Source of the DNA: Odobenus rosmarus divergens
Taxonomy: Eukaryota > Chordata > Mammalia > Carnivora > Odobenidae
Direction of reading: 5' to 3'
Length of the DNA: 64,000 nucleotides
Assembly: GCF_000321225.1 (NCBI RefSeq)
Contig: NW_004450324.1
Coordinates: 1,386,805-1,450,804 of the forward strand
Under the pieces are notes generated by a model, which ran no database searches, had not been told where the DNA came from, and worked only from the letters and a program-made list of their open reading frames with translations. A program made the translations under genes and the position numbers. Every line of letters begins with the position of its first letter. Position 1 is the stretch's first letter. Shown here piece after piece: positions 1-11,291 of this stretch.

Positions 1-432
1 GTTATCATGCCTTGCTGAATTCCTGAAGGGAAGCATCTGCACCACAGCAAGTCATAGGTAGTTCTCACAAAGTGAAAGTCAGTTTTGCACAGTCTTGGTA
101 GCTGCACATTGTTCAGAGAAACTGACAAGAATGAAAAAGAAAGCGGTTTTTACAAGAAGACAGACAAAGCACCAGATCACTTCCTGGTTAACAATTGAAC
201 AAAGACAACAAGGTAACCAGACAACGATGAGGGGGTACCAAGTGACTCAACCATCTGAAAATGATAGAGCAATAGTTGATGCTTAGTATAAAAGGGTTCT
301 TTGGGTCTCTCTAGTGACCCAAAGAATGTTGAAACACATCTTGAGCAAATATTTCCAGGATATAAAGGTGACATATTTAAAAAAATGAACTTTTTTTTTT
401 TTAGGTAAAATCCATTTAAAAAATCAGTTATT
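1..432. other. Anonymous non-coding sequence
   Basis: AT-rich single-copy-looking DNA. Short open frames of about 60 codons occur on both strands but have no recognisable domain and no codon-like bias. A T-run near 391-402 precedes the SINE target site. No gene seen. Confidence 0.6.
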
Positions 433-634
433 GGGGCACCTGGGTGGCTCAGTTGGTTAAGTCTCTACCTTTAGCTCAGGTCATGATCCCGGAATCCCAG
501 GATAGAGTCCTGGGATCAAGTCCTGCATCGGGCTCCCTGCTTGGCGGGGACTCTGATTCTCCCTCTTCTCCTCACCCCTCTGTGCACTCTCTCTCTCAAA
601 TAAATAAATAAAATCTTTAAAAAAATAAAAAATA
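433..634 (+). mobile_element. Can-SINE (tRNA-Lys-derived)
   Basis: The tRNA-like head begins GGGGCACCTGGGTGGCTCAG, followed by a CT-rich section and an (AAAT)n tail ending in an A-run. It is flanked by an imperfect direct repeat ending CAGTTATT (about 421-432 and 634-645), the target-site duplication expected of L1-driven retroposition. Moderately diverged from the arctoid consensus. Confidence 0.95.
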
Positions 635-645
635 AGTCAGTTATT

Positions 646-2516
646 AATGAGTGTCCTAAGAAATTGCCTAGTTTTTTTCAGTTTTTCTTTTTCATCAAGT
701 AGCTGTTATACTATGAACATATAGCTTCACAGTATATTCATTGTATTGTTTGTGAATTTGTACTAAATTATTTCCTAGGTGGCTGTGACAATTAGTAGCA
801 TATCCTAAAATACTTTTCATCTTTGTAGTGCTTTACTGTTCACTTTTGTATGATTAAAATCTCCAGGACATTTGTGTCACTCCCATGGGCCATCTGCCAG
901 GGATTTATTTCTTGAGTAATAAAATTGAAGTCTTAGGCTGCTGATTTTGGAAATCATGTTAATTCATACAGTTTCCAAGTGATCAAAAATCAGTCTTCTT
1001 TAAAAATCATAGCTTCCCTTTTAAGTACATACAGGTTTATTCAATTCAGAAAATCCTCAGATGCTGCTTCTGCATGCCAAGATGATCAGATTTTGAAAGG
1101 CATTTTTCTGATGCCTTCTGGCAAAACATATAGGACTAAGATCATCACCAGCAAGGAGGCTACTAATAAAACAATATAAGGAGGCCTAGATGTTAGGGTT
1201 TTTTTTTTAACATCAAGAAATATTCTCCCTAGAATATCATCCTCATAGTTCTTATCATTCAGGAGGAGTCCTGAAGTGGGTAAGAAATCCTCTGGGCACT
1301 ATTGGCTGGAGCAGGGCTCCATCCACAATCAGCACTCAAGCTGACTGGGGACCCCTTGTCCTGAGGAGTCTCTCCGGTCTCACTATGAGGTGACTGCCAA
1401 GTAGTTCATTCTGCTAAGAAGTTCACCAACTGGAATTTGATGGTTGGTAACAGAAAGGCAGTATATAATGAGACTTTTTTTTTTTTTTCAAATCTCATGC
1501 TAATTTATACTCAAATTCTTTTAAGCATCTGGGGTTGAAGCAAAGGTTTGTTCCCTCACGTGGCCATTAAGGGCAGAGTGTGGGCTGGGTCTCCATATGC
1601 CCTTTACACCCAATAAAGTTTCCACAGATTTGAGCTCCCAGGAGTCTGCTAGTTTTAAAGCCTATTCCACCCCCTTTTATCAGCATTTAAAATGGACCAT
1701 TAGACCTTTAATCAATATCAACCAAGATGTTACAGTTGTAGCTTAGCAAGAATAGAGCTGTTTTCTAAAGCTATTCATGTATACAGCAAGGAGAAAAATA
1801 AGGTGTCTAAAAAAGAAAATAACACTCTAAATTCTATACCAGTGGATTTTTAGTAACATACTGGTAGGAGGGGGTAGGCTAGAAGATTGTGGGAAAATAA
1901 GGGAGGGTTTTAGGGCCATGGTTTGCAACCCTATTAGATCAAACACCTCGTTTTTATAATAAGTAATTTAGAGTACCACCTTGACTATCATGAAATGAAA
2001 TTTAAAAAATATTTTATAAAAATCCATTGTACTTCCCTAACTATAGAATAAAGGAGAAATAAAAAAAGAAGTAATTTATGAAATACATAAACATATGTAT
2101 TCAATATGCAAATGCTTGGCCAGGAGGACACTAGAGAATCCATAATGAAGGAGTCAGATGCTTGCACTAATCACAGAAGCCAGCAAAGACATCAGTGACA
2201 ATTACACTCTGAATCTTTGTGTGTTGCATTGAGCAGCATTGCCACCTTTGATGTGATATCCCTAAATAGTGAAGGACTCTTGGGGAAGTTCCAAACCAAA
2301 TGCAACCTTCCTTCAAAAAGTCTCAGATTTTTTGATTTCGTATAAAAATACAGAGTCAGATTCTAGGGTCAGATAATTATGAACAGGATTTATTTTTACC
2401 TACACAAATGCCCAGGGGACATTTGAAAGTGGCCTGAGATGCCAGACAATTCTTCATTGTATGAGACTATTTTAGCATCTCTGCCTCCCTCCCAAATGTC
2501 AGCATTTTCCTTAAGC
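646..2516. other. Anonymous non-coding sequence
   Basis: About 1.9 kb without a gene or a repeat I can name. It is AT-rich with short A and T runs (for example 1199-1208 and 1476-1488). Open frames are under 70 codons and carry no known domain. Confidence 0.5.
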
Positions 2517-2530
2517 ACTGCAACATCCAG

Positions 2531-2760
2531 GGGCGCCTGGGTGGCTCAGTCAGTTAAGCTGCTGACTTTGGATTTCAGCTCAGGTCATGATCTCTGGGTC
2601 CCGGGATCGAGCCCCACATCGGCTCCACACTCAGTGGGGAGCCTGCTTCTCCCTCTCCCTCTGCCTGCCTCTCCCCGCTCTCTCTCTCTCTCAAATAAAT
2701 AAATAACTCTTAAAACACACAGACACACACACACAAACACACACACACACACACACACAC
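2531..2760 (+). mobile_element. Can-SINE with (CA)n tail
   Basis: Full-length head at 2531, CT-rich section, then an AAATAAATAAAT tail that runs into a CA microsatellite. Flanked by a 14-bp duplication ACTGCAACATCCAG (2517-2530) and ACTGCAACATTCAG (2761-2774), differing at one base. The CA tract therefore arose inside the SINE tail. Confidence 0.96.
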
Positions 2761-2762
2761 AC
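2716..2762 (+). repeat. (CA)n microsatellite
   Basis: About 20 CA units, slightly interrupted near the 5' side, at the 3' end of the Can-SINE. Likely length-polymorphic. Confidence 0.95.
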
Positions 2763-2774
2763 TGCAACATTCAG

Positions 2775-3419
2775 AAATGTCACCACAAGTCCCCCTGTGG
2801 ACAGAGACCTACGCAGAGAGAAGGCCTATGAATATTGCTGGTGGCAAGATTCTAAGGAGAAAGACAAGTAGTGAACAATTCTTGGAGAGGCCTTGCATTC
2901 ATTTTAAGCTGTTTCCTGTTTTATACTATGCTGAAGTCTGTTCTAGGCCCAGACCTCTGGCAAAACTGAGAATCAGACTTAGAGACGATGAGCCATAAGC
3001 AGCCCAGATCATGCCATGGAGCTAGTTGGGTGAAGACCCTGCCACTGCCACCCAGGTCACAGCCAATGCATGCAGTGGCCACCACTGCTAGAATTGCCAC
3101 AATCACCGACCTGGGAGATGGAGCACAGCTGCTTCCACGGGCATCACCCGCCACTGCTTCTTCACACCACTGGCTTCTACTTCACAGTACCATGAGTGCA
3201 TCTGATTGGCTTGGCCTCCAGCATGGTTCCTTAGTCTTATCTGGAAAGGAGGCTTGGAAAGAGTATAAGCATCTTCAGCTTCTATAGTAGGAAGCAGGCT
3301 CTGCTTCCTCCACACAGAGGAAAAGGGTTCAGAAGCTGAGCAGCCCAGAAGGATGACAAATGCCCACAAGCTGGACAAATTAGTTCTATAGAAGAGAAGT
3401 ACCCTGGGCTTTTGGAGCA
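2775..3419. other. Anonymous non-coding sequence
   Basis: Slightly GC-richer than the surroundings around 2990-3200. Overlapping open frames of 77-115 codons occur on both strands with no recognisable domain. No splice-framed exon or promoter could be supported. Confidence 0.4.
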
Positions 3420-3700
3420 GAGAATGGTCACTCTGAAGAGGTATGGACAAGGAAGGCTTTACCCAATCGGTGAGAGTTGACCAAGTTTTGAAGGATGAGA
3501 AAATTTGTAGGGTTGTGCATAGGGAAGGGAGGAGGAATTCTAGATAAATGAAATGACATGAACAAGAATGCAGAACTGGGAAGACAGGGAGAGGAATCCA
3601 AGTTCACTGGAGCTAAGTTTCATGGTGAGTCACTAATGAAAGAAGAGTGGAAAGGACAGGAATGACATTGAGGTAGGAAGGTTTGTTAACAGTAGTTCAA
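3420..3700 (-). mobile_element. Possible L2/CR1-like LINE remnant
   Basis: Phrases such as TGACCAAGTTTTGAAGGATGA followed by a GGGAAGGGAGGAGGAATTC-type stretch resemble the antisense of ancient L2/CR1-like LINE sequence common in mammals. Highly decayed; identified by eye only. Confidence 0.35.
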
Positions 3701-4039
3701 TGCAACCGATGCGGGGTTTGATGGGAGTATTTGCATATTTTTTGTGTGTACTTTCACTGCTTTATCAAAAAATCATGTCCTTGTCAATTTGAATCTCATT
3801 CTCAGTCTTTAGGAGAATAGACTTGTTTTTATGAATTGCTAGGAGCCTGTTGTTTTTTTCTTTGTTCATTGTTTGTGATTTTTGTTGTTGCTGCTGCTGT
3901 ATTTTGCTGATAGAGAGGCTAACTCCTTTATACTTTGAATTTGTATTACATTGTATCCACAGAGGAATTTAGCAGGAATCTTTTAGTTGATTCTAAGAGT
4001 GACCCCTACCTACAGCTTTTAATCAAACTAGGTATCATA

Positions 4040-4260
4040 ATCCATTTTTTGAAACACTTGTTATGCACATAACATGTGCCAACCTCACTATATAGTGTTT
4101 TCATCCACATATCTAATTAAATCATAAAATTACTCTTTTATTTATGAAAAAACAGAATCTGAGAGAATAAGTAATTTGCGCAGTAGCACACAGGAAGGGG
4201 TGGCATAGGGATTCTAACTCAGGTCTGTCTAACCTAATTCCTCCAGCATCTAATGGCTTC
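4040..4260 (-). mobile_element. MIR SINE (antisense)
   Basis: Antisense MIR landmarks appear in order: TTATGCACATAACATGTGCC near 4060, a TTTATGAAAAAACAGAATCTGAG core matching 'TTACAGATGAGGAAACTGAG', then GTAATTTGCGCAGTAGCACAC and an AACTCAGGTCTGTCTAACC end. Ancient (pre-placental) element, well diverged. Confidence 0.75.
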
Positions 4261-6235
4261 TCCCATCAGAGTGCAATTTGAAATTATGCTTTTTTGGCTG
4301 CGCTGTCCAGAAAGTCTGTGATGTTTTGATTCTAGTCATTCTGAAGCCAAGAGTGGAGACTCAGTTTTAAAGGACTCAGAGGGGCAGATCTTGTTTGGCA
4401 TCCTACGCAGGAGTACCTGGCCTTGAATCAACAGATCTTTTGTCTTGCCAAGGGCATCCTTTGCAGGTATAGAGGATAAGTATTGGCTGTTACCACAACT
4501 CTGCCTTGAAACCATATAAACTGCCTTCCTTGCTACTTCCTTGGCAATACCAAGTACTTAAATACTGCCAACATGGTATACTCTTGTGTGATCAAGTTAC
4601 ACCTGAGGGGATGTGCCATACTCTTGTCTCATCCTCTGAACCAGGGGCTCCAAGTCCCAGAGAGTGGTAAGACAAACCAACATCCATGGACTAGGAATTA
4701 TAATGGAGGTCCAGTGATAACCTACCAAGCTATTGCTGTCCTCATGCCATCCTCCACGCCCAGCAAAACTTAAGCAGAAATTTTAAGGTCTGGCCATCCA
4801 GGGTGATCTGCAACATTTGGCTTCCCATTTCTATTTTCTTTCTTTATTCACCCTTTGAAAGAGTGACCACTAAGCATTAAAATGTAAAATCAAAAACAAA
4901 AACAAAAAAACAGGCAATGGGAGGAAGGTGGAAAAATAAGCAATCATGGCTTCAAGCTTGACTGAACTTCTCCCTTGCTCTGCTGTCTTAGTAAACCGGA
5001 CCCTGTAGCAAATGTCACAGACATTCACCACCCATGTCAAGTCCTTACTCCCTAGACCTGCAATCTGCAGATCACTTTGTCTTCTATTTCATTGAGAAAC
5101 AGAGGCCATCAGTTAGAAAATCTTTCCTTTCCTCTCACCCTGCAAACTCCTCTTGATTTAGAAGTGTTTCAAAGCTAAGTTCCTACTTTTCAAAGCTAAG
5201 CTCTCCTCCTGTGCTTCTAATACCACCAGTCTTACCTACCTTCTTCTGTAACCTGCTCCATGAATGACCCTGATTTTTGTCTCCCAAGTCTTAGCCCACA
5301 AAGATGTTCAAGGATACCATATCTTAAAGACAAACTCACCAAAGCCTTTCCTACCCCTAACCCCACACATGGTCAGTTTATGTCTTGTTGCCTTTGCACA
5401 GACTTGTTGAAAAGGTAGGGTTCCCTGTGTTATCCGTATTTTCTCAACTCCCACTCACTCTTTGATGCAATATGGCATCTTCACTGAAACTGCTTCCCCC
5501 AGACCAACAAGTGTTGGACTTCTGGGTTTTTGTTATTGTTTGTTAGTTGGTTGGTTTTTCCTGACTAACACTCCTGGTGGTCACAGTTAGAGGAATATAA
5601 ATGTATATATACAGTTAGAGGGAGGCCAGTCTGGACCATTTTGTTTCCTTCTCTGGAATTTGATACCTAAGTGGAGACACACCAGGGAAGATGTGAATGC
5701 TGAGCCATCAGTTGGCATCACTGTGAAGAAAAAGTCCATCCACTCTTCCTGCTCAGATTTCCGGGGGTCTTTATTTCCTGGCTTCCTGAGGCCTGGTTGT
5801 TCAGCTTTTCATGAGACTCTGTAATCTATACTCTATCCTGATAGCCCCCTTTCCTTCTTAATTTAGAGAGGAGGGAATGGGGAATGATGGCTACTGGACA
5901 AAGGTTTCATTCTTTCATGAGGTATCTTCCCTCACCTACATCCTAAGATTATGGGAATATGGAAAGTAAATTTCTGACATCAAAATTCTCTAAAAGCTTA
6001 GAATTATCAAGCAAAATCATTAGCGTGAATCTATTAGAGTCTACTTCCCCTGAGTTGCCTTGCACAGATTTTCCCTTCCATACGCAGCATGCAAAGGTAG
6101 AGTGGTGATGACTGAAAAAACGAAGGAATGTGATAGGGATGCTTATCATTAATTAGTTAGAAGAATAAAGAATTGAGTTGACTTATTCTCAAGCCCAAGA
6201 AGCCTGAAGATGAGCACACATGAAGTCAGGAAGCC
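4261..6235. other. Anonymous non-coding sequence
   Basis: About 2 kb with no gene or confidently named repeat. It contains pyrimidine-rich patches and a small AT-rich stretch (5595-5620). Open frames reach only 66 codons. Confidence 0.5.
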
Positions 6236-6353
6236 TAAGGTCTGTGTTCTGGAAGATCCAGGTTTAAATCCCAGCTCTATCACTTACTCTGAATTTAGGC
6301 TTCAAACTTCTCTAAGCCTCAGTTTCTTTACCTGGAAAATGCAGATAATAAAG
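6236..6353 (+). mobile_element. MIR SINE, 5' part (split by RPL23A retrocopy)
   Basis: Carries MIR core features on the plus strand: AAATCCCAGCTCTATCACTTA, then a CTAAGCCTCAGTTTCTTTAC motif and a GGAAAATGCAGATAATAA stretch. The element stops abruptly at the retrocopy and resumes beyond it at about 6884, so MIR predates the insertion. Confidence 0.85.
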
Positions 6354-6883
6354 TCATGTATGACTTTTCAAGAAGATGGTGCCAAGAGCAAAGAAGGAAG
6401 CCCATATGCCTCTCATAGCCAAAGCCAAGGCAAAGGCTTTGAAGGCCAAGAAAGTGGTGCTGGAAGATGTTCACAACCACACACACACACGGAAGATCTA
6501 CATGTCACCCATCTTCAGGCAGCCCAAGAAACTGCACCTCCAAAGGCAGCCCAAGTATCCTCATTAGAGTGCCCTCAGGAGAAACAGATTTGACCACTCT
6601 GCCATCAAGCTCCCCTTAATTAAGTCAGCCATGAAGAAGATAGAATAGCACACACGTGTTCATTCCACTTGTGAGGGCCAACAAGCACCAGATCAAATGG
6701 GTTATGAAGAAGGTCTATGATATTGATATGGCCAAGGTCAATACCCTGAATAGGCCTGATGGAAGGAAGAAGGCATATGTTTCACTAGCCTCTGACTAGG
6801 TTGCTTTGGAGGATGACAACAAACTTGGGATCACTTAAACTCAGTCCAGCTGGCTAATTTTAAATTCTTTCAGCATAAAAAAA
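6354..6883 (+). pseudogene. RPL23A: Processed pseudogene of ribosomal protein uL23 (RPL23A)
   Basis: Intron-less copy of the mRNA for RPL23A, a large-subunit ribosomal protein that binds 28S rRNA near the exit tunnel. The start codon is at 6376. The basic Ala/Lys-rich N-terminus ([10 protein letters not shown]) and the RQPKYP motif are readable, and further on come NKHQIK-like, [16 protein letters not shown] and 3' UTR (CAGTCCAGCTGGCTAATT) sequences, ending in an A-rich tail near 6878. It is non-functional. Part of the Ala/Pro-rich N-terminal region is missing, and an AC-repeat expansion at about 6478-6492 replaces a Lys-rich stretch. A TAG follows KYPH near 6565, and there are later frameshifting deletions (for example near 6645). 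Likely target duplication ATAATAAAGT on both sides, inside a MIR. Called from recognised sequence; the parent gene's locus is not in this window. Confidence 0.93.
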
Positions 6884-7190
6884 TAATAAAAGTGTCTACC
6901 GTGTAAAGTTCTTGTGAAGATGAAATGAGCTGCAAACAAATTTTGCATGGATAGCAGAGTATCTGTAAGCCAGTGAGTGATCAATAAACAAAAATTGCTA
7001 TGGGGGGTGGGAGGATGGGTTAGCCTGGTGATGGGTATTAAAGAGGGCACGTTCTGCGTGGAGCACTGGGTGTTATGCACAAACAATGAATCATGGAACA
7101 CTACATCAAAAACTAATGATGTAATGTATGGTGATTAACATAACAATAAAAATTTTTTAAAAAATTGCTATGACTACTATTTTTTTAAAT
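6884..7190 (+). mobile_element. MIR SINE, 3' part (further split by an L1 tail)
   Basis: The plus-strand MIR resumes after the retrocopy with GTTCTTGTGAAGATGAAATG and reaches a TGAGTGATCAATAAACAAA segment, equivalent to the MIR 'CTCAATAAATG' end. An L1 3' end at 7003-7160 interrupts it near its terminus. Confidence 0.75.
7003..7160 (+). mobile_element. Young L1 3' end (5'-truncated, carnivore 3' UTR)
   Basis: Only about 158 bp of L1 3' UTR is present. It has the landmarks GAGCACTGGGTGTTATGCAC and ATGGTGATTAACATAACAAT and ends AATAAAAATTTTTTAAA. Flanked by a perfect 12-bp duplication AAAATTGCTATG at 6991-7002 and 7161-7172. The reverse complement of the same family occurs at 56.8 and 62.5 kb. 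Confidence 0.95.
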
Positions 7191-7834
7191 ATAATCTTAC
7201 TGGCTTGCCACAAGTTAATCTATGAGCGGACAGTCATAAAGAAATCACATTTTAACTGCTTTTAAAATTTATTTTAAAATCATCATAAAATTCCCTAAAA
7301 GGAAAATATTGGTTTGGATCCTTTGAGAAGAAAAGATAGATCTAAGCATTCAGTGACAATAGCTGAGCTTCCTAAGAGAACATAGCAACTTGGTTACTAG
7401 GGAATTTTTTCCTGACTGAGGCAGAAACAATCATGTGTTAACATATCACTTGAGATATGTGTCATGTTTAGGAATCCTTATTGTTCAAGGAAATAAAGGA
7501 AGAGGGGCAACCTCTCATTGTACAGAATAAGACAAAAAAGAAAGAGTACTGGATGCAGAAACTGAAGATTACTACGGCAGTTAACATTTCATCTAAAGCT
7601 GCAAAGTAGACAGGTGAGCACTATATGGGTCTCAAGCCTAGAAGGCATGAAAAATGTAGATGCACACCCAGAACATAACCCTAACAGTTTCCTAAAAGCA
7701 ATAAGGAAGATGCTAATTTTGTGAGGTGTATAATACTGGGGCTTTAAATCCTGTTCCTGGTGTTTCTTCTTTATTCGCGTCATTACGTTACAGCACAGTC
7801 TTGAACAAGTTACTTGGATTGAACCAGGCCTTAT
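7191..7834. other. Anonymous non-coding sequence
   Basis: AT-rich, no gene and no repeat recognised. Confidence 0.5.
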
Positions 7835-8030
7835 ATCCCTAGTCTACTGCTTAGTAACTGTATGACCTTGGCCCATATGACCCACCCTTTCTGTCATCTG
7901 TAGAATGTGGCAAATAAAAATACTTGCCATACTGCCTTAAAGAATTATCAGAAACATGAAAGAATGTGAACATAATTTGTCAATAATAGAGCATGATACA
8001 AATGTCATTATGCAAGATTCGGTGGTCAAT
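7835..8030 (+). mobile_element. MIR SINE
   Basis: Landmarks CTGCTTAGTAACTGTATGACC, TGTCATCTGTAGAATGTGG and ATACTTGCCATACTGCCTTA follow the MIR core order. About average divergence for MIR. Confidence 0.7.
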
Positions 8031-8659
8031 GAATGGTTAAACATTTTACATTCTATTTTAAGGGTATATGTTTATGGTGAAAGCAAAATTGACTTCATCA
8101 TAGACTTATTTAAAATAAATATGTAAACTATGAGATCCGGCATTAGACACCACCTGGTGGCAGTTAGGAATAATGCAAGTACATTGCTGAGCTACCGCAA
8201 ATGTCACAGAAAAGTGAAGTGCAAGGGATATTGAGAATCTCAAAGAGGGACTCAGACTAAAATGAGCAGAAATGAGACGTGGCATACCTAGGATTGAAGT
8301 TCTAAATGGCTCTAGGGTTCGGTGGGCTATAAGCTGCAGCAAAGCCATTGCTTGGCTCAACTGCAGCTAAATTAGGGGAAGAAAATCAAGCCTCTTATTT
8401 AAATTTGACTTCCCAAGGACCAGCATGGTAGTATCAAGAAGAAAATAAAAAGGAAAAAAAAAACTAAGGAAAGGAGAAAGGGAGGTAGAGAGGGAGAAAA
8501 AATCTTAGCAGAAACTATAAACCAGCCCATTCTGTATGCTTTTATTTTGTTAGGGTTTTTTTTTCCTTCTAGTTGCCAATTCAAGTTTCTTTTGAAAAAT
8601 TCCAACTCTATGCTAACCAAATTAAGTTAAATAGGGCTGACATGGCATAGATGGAAAGA
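8031..8659. other. Anonymous non-coding sequence
   Basis: No gene or named repeat. A purine-rich stretch lies at 8430-8500. Minus-strand open frames of 73-84 codons are low-complexity or anonymous. Confidence 0.45.
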
Positions 8660-8674
8660 AACAATGTGTCTTTT

Positions 8675-8841
8675 TCCCCCCAAAGATTTTATTTATTTAT
8701 TTGACAGAGAGAGTGAGCATAAGCCGGGGAACGGGGAGGGGGAGTGGGGGGAGAGGGAGAAGCAGACTCCCTGCTGAAGACCCTGGGATCATGACCTGAG
8801 CTGAAGGCAGACGCTTAACCATCTGAACCACCCAGGCATCC
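8675..8841 (-). mobile_element. Can-SINE (antisense)
   Basis: Antisense element: AAAGATTTTATTTATTTATTTG tail at the left and the head complement ending CTGAACCACCCAGGCATCC at the right. Flanked by a perfect duplication AACAATGTGTCTTT (8660-8673 and 8842-8855). Slightly short: part of the mid-region between the CT section and the B-box-like segment is missing. Confidence 0.96.
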
Positions 8842-8855
8842 AACAATGTGTCTTT

Positions 8856-9364
8856 CTTGGCCCTTTGTGATGGAACAAATCTGCCCTGACCAAGAATGCT
8901 AGGAAGAGCCCATGAAGTAGGGCAAATAAGGGCTAAAAATTGAGACAGTCTATGGAAGACAGCTAAATTCACAGTTCAGCTGTACTTTCTTGCCTAGGAT
9001 GATGCACACAACACCAGCCCCCGAGTTACAGGGTAACTTCTCCAGTCTCAATTGCCTTTTGATGCTGGCATCCCCTAGCAAAAACAGGGAAATGTCTTCC
9101 CTTAAAGTTGTAGCCTTTATGTCTTGGTCTTCCTCCATATCCTCTTTTACAGGAGGTCACCATCATGCTCCCAGGCAGCTGCAGAGCATGCTCAGTATGT
9201 GATTTGTCCATGATGACTTTTCCCTGCAATGTGAGGAAATTTAGGAAACAGACTATTGCTGCATCATACCAGCTTCCCAGACAATCAAGAACTTGGGCTC
9301 CAATTACAGAGTGAACTGATAGAAATTCTCCAACCAGCTAGTCAACCCCAGCCTTCCACATGAA
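8856..9364. other. Anonymous non-coding sequence
   Basis: Overlapping short open frames on both strands (62-70 codons) without a recognisable domain. No gene supported. Confidence 0.4.
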
Positions 9365-9440
9365 AATTCACTTAATTTACATAATGCTGTGAAGTAGGTG
9401 CTATTATGATCCCCACTTTGCAGCCTGTGAAAATCGGGAC
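9365..9440 (-). mobile_element. MIR fragment (antisense)
   Basis: Short antisense MIR core: ATAATGCTGTGAAGTAGGTG followed by CTATTATGATCCCCACTTTG, then a degraded GCAGCCTGTGAAAATCGGGA. Confidence 0.55.
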
Positions 9441-10471
9441 TCTTCCTTGATGAAGACTCAGAAGATAGGCATACCCCCAAAAGTGATATAATATAGAGAC
9501 CAGAAAAAGTCATAAAACATTTATTGGAATTCTAATGGGATGCACAAAGTCATGGCTATTATGAAGTAGCAAAAATTTATAAAAGAAACACAGAGATGCA
9601 AATTGAGATGGCTGACTCTTTTTTCCTTTGGCAATGAATGCTAGATTTTGTAAATTAATGTAAAGTCTTCTGACATATATTGTCAAATTGTATTTCAAAG
9701 TGTGGTAATAATCTACAGTCCTACACAAAACCCCCAAGAATGCCTGTTTCATTTCATTAAGCATCACACATTTAAGAGTCTTTGCTACTTTGATACACAA
9801 GAAAACAATATTTAGGTAATTTTGCATTTCTTTGAACATTTTCTTGTATGTGTCCTTTTCTGTGTATTATCTAGTATTTATATTTATGAAGTTTTAATAT
9901 TTTAAATTATTTTATAAAAAATATAACCTTAAAAATACAGTAAAAACAAATGTAGATTGTTATTAATTACATTTTGCATTAGAAGCAAAACATATTATAG
10001 CATTAGAACTCATGAAGTGGAGGAGAGTCTTGAAAAACTCTGTAGATGTTCATAGGAAAAGAGAAAGAGTTGAGAGAGATGTTGATCCCAAACAGGATAT
10101 AGAACGAAAAACAATCCTAAGAAGTCTAGGTATTCCCAGGGCTATGGTAAGATGGGAGGGGTAGATGAGAAGATTTGAAATAGAAGAACTAATTAAAGAT
10201 GTGTTTTAAGAAAGCTGAGTTGAAATAAAAGGCTGCAATAACATTAAATAGGTGATGCTGTTGTGCAACCAGATTTGAGAACCATTGGTCTCATTGATTA
10301 CTGCAGTCTCTTCTAGATGGAATCCTCTTTGAATTTAAATTTCAGCAATGTGTTTATATTTTATCACGTCCACTTCCTTTCTGTCCATAGTCACTTTGGA
10401 GGGAGAATGGAGGAAAAGAGCTTCCATACGAATTTTTGGAATTTAGTGATTTCAGAATAACACACAGTCTT
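9441..10471. other. Anonymous AT-rich sequence
   Basis: Very AT-rich around 9860-9990. A 109-codon minus-strand open frame (9510-9839) shows no recognisable domain and is not supported as a gene. Confidence 0.45.
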
Positions 10472-10594
10472 GGGGCACCTGAGTGGCTCAGTCAGTAAGT
10501 GTCCAACTCTAGATCTCACTCAGGTCTTGATCTCAGGGTCATGAGTATGAGCCCTGCATTGGGCTCCATGCTGGGCATGAGGCCTCCTTAAAAT

Positions 10595-10630
<36 letters not shown>
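10472..10630 (+). mobile_element. Can-SINE, old short form with (AAC)n tail
   Basis: The head GGGGCACCTGAGTGGCTCAG is followed directly by a short GGGCTCCATGCTGGGCATGA segment, without the long CT-rich section of younger copies. It ends in a (AAC)n microsatellite. Confidence 0.9.
10591..10629 (+). repeat. (AAC)n microsatellite
   Basis: About 12 uninterrupted AAC units forming the tail of the adjacent SINE. Confidence 0.95.
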
Positions 10631-10632
<2 letters not shown>

Positions 10633-11277
10633 ATGGCCTCATAGAAACAAATTATGACTTGATAAAAGATCAGGTGATCTCATGAATTTTTTTTAAACAA
10701 AGCTCTTTGCAGCATTTTTCCTATTAAGCCCCCTCATCTTAGGGGAAAAAATTAAATCTTTTACTATCATTTGGCTTTACTTGCCTTAATTTTTTATTTA
10801 TGAGGTTTTTAAAAAATAGAAATGAATAAATTAATGGATGGAAATGGTCCCAAACCTTCTCACACTGATTAATCTGAAAAGTCCCTTTCAGCCAGTTTAA
10901 ACGCTTTCCTCAAAGGCATCCCCCCAGTCTGCTTTCATGTTGGAGCCCTGCGCACAGAACCCTCTGCCGGTGTGAGTGGGCAGAAGCCACGGAAAGTACC
11001 TCGACTGGACTCCTCTGCGCAGGGCTGGGTGTGTGGCCAATTGCTGTCATGTCTGGAGCACCATGCAAGAAAATGGTCAAAGCCATGTTCAAGTGCCTTT
11101 GGGTCTTTCTTCTGTTGTGAACATGGGGCTCTTTTTCAGCACTGAACTGTTGAAAATGCCAACCAGATTCAAAAACTGTGGTTAGCCAGTTCTTCCCGAT
11201 CCTGGATGAGTGCTTGGGGGTGATTTCATTTATATTGATCCTTTAGATGGAATTTTCAACTCACCAGTTGAGAATTA
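10631..11277. other. Anonymous sequence with a GC-richer patch
   Basis: Mostly AT-rich. 10910-11090 is GC-richer and contains several CpGs, with about 60-codon open frames on both strands and no recognisable domain. Confidence 0.4.
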
Positions 11278-11291
11278 TAAGAGGGAATTTT

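Noticed and set aside
2716..2762. CA/GT tract as a Z-DNA regulatory element
   Set aside because: It is the tail microsatellite of a Can-SINE with defined target duplications; no promoter nearby.
3103..3450. 115-codon minus-strand frame as a possible exon
   Set aside because: Overlapping frames of similar length exist on the other strand, no recognised domain and no supporting splice signals; consistent with chance in a GC-richer patch.
6210..6593. 127-codon plus-strand frame over the MIR/RPL23A junction
   Set aside because: It reads MIR and then the retrocopy out of frame; the genuine RPL23A frame starts at 6376 and is broken.
10591..10629. Short direct repeats as a CRISPR-like array
   Set aside because: Only trinucleotide repeats at a SINE tail; no spacers, and the sequence is mammalian.
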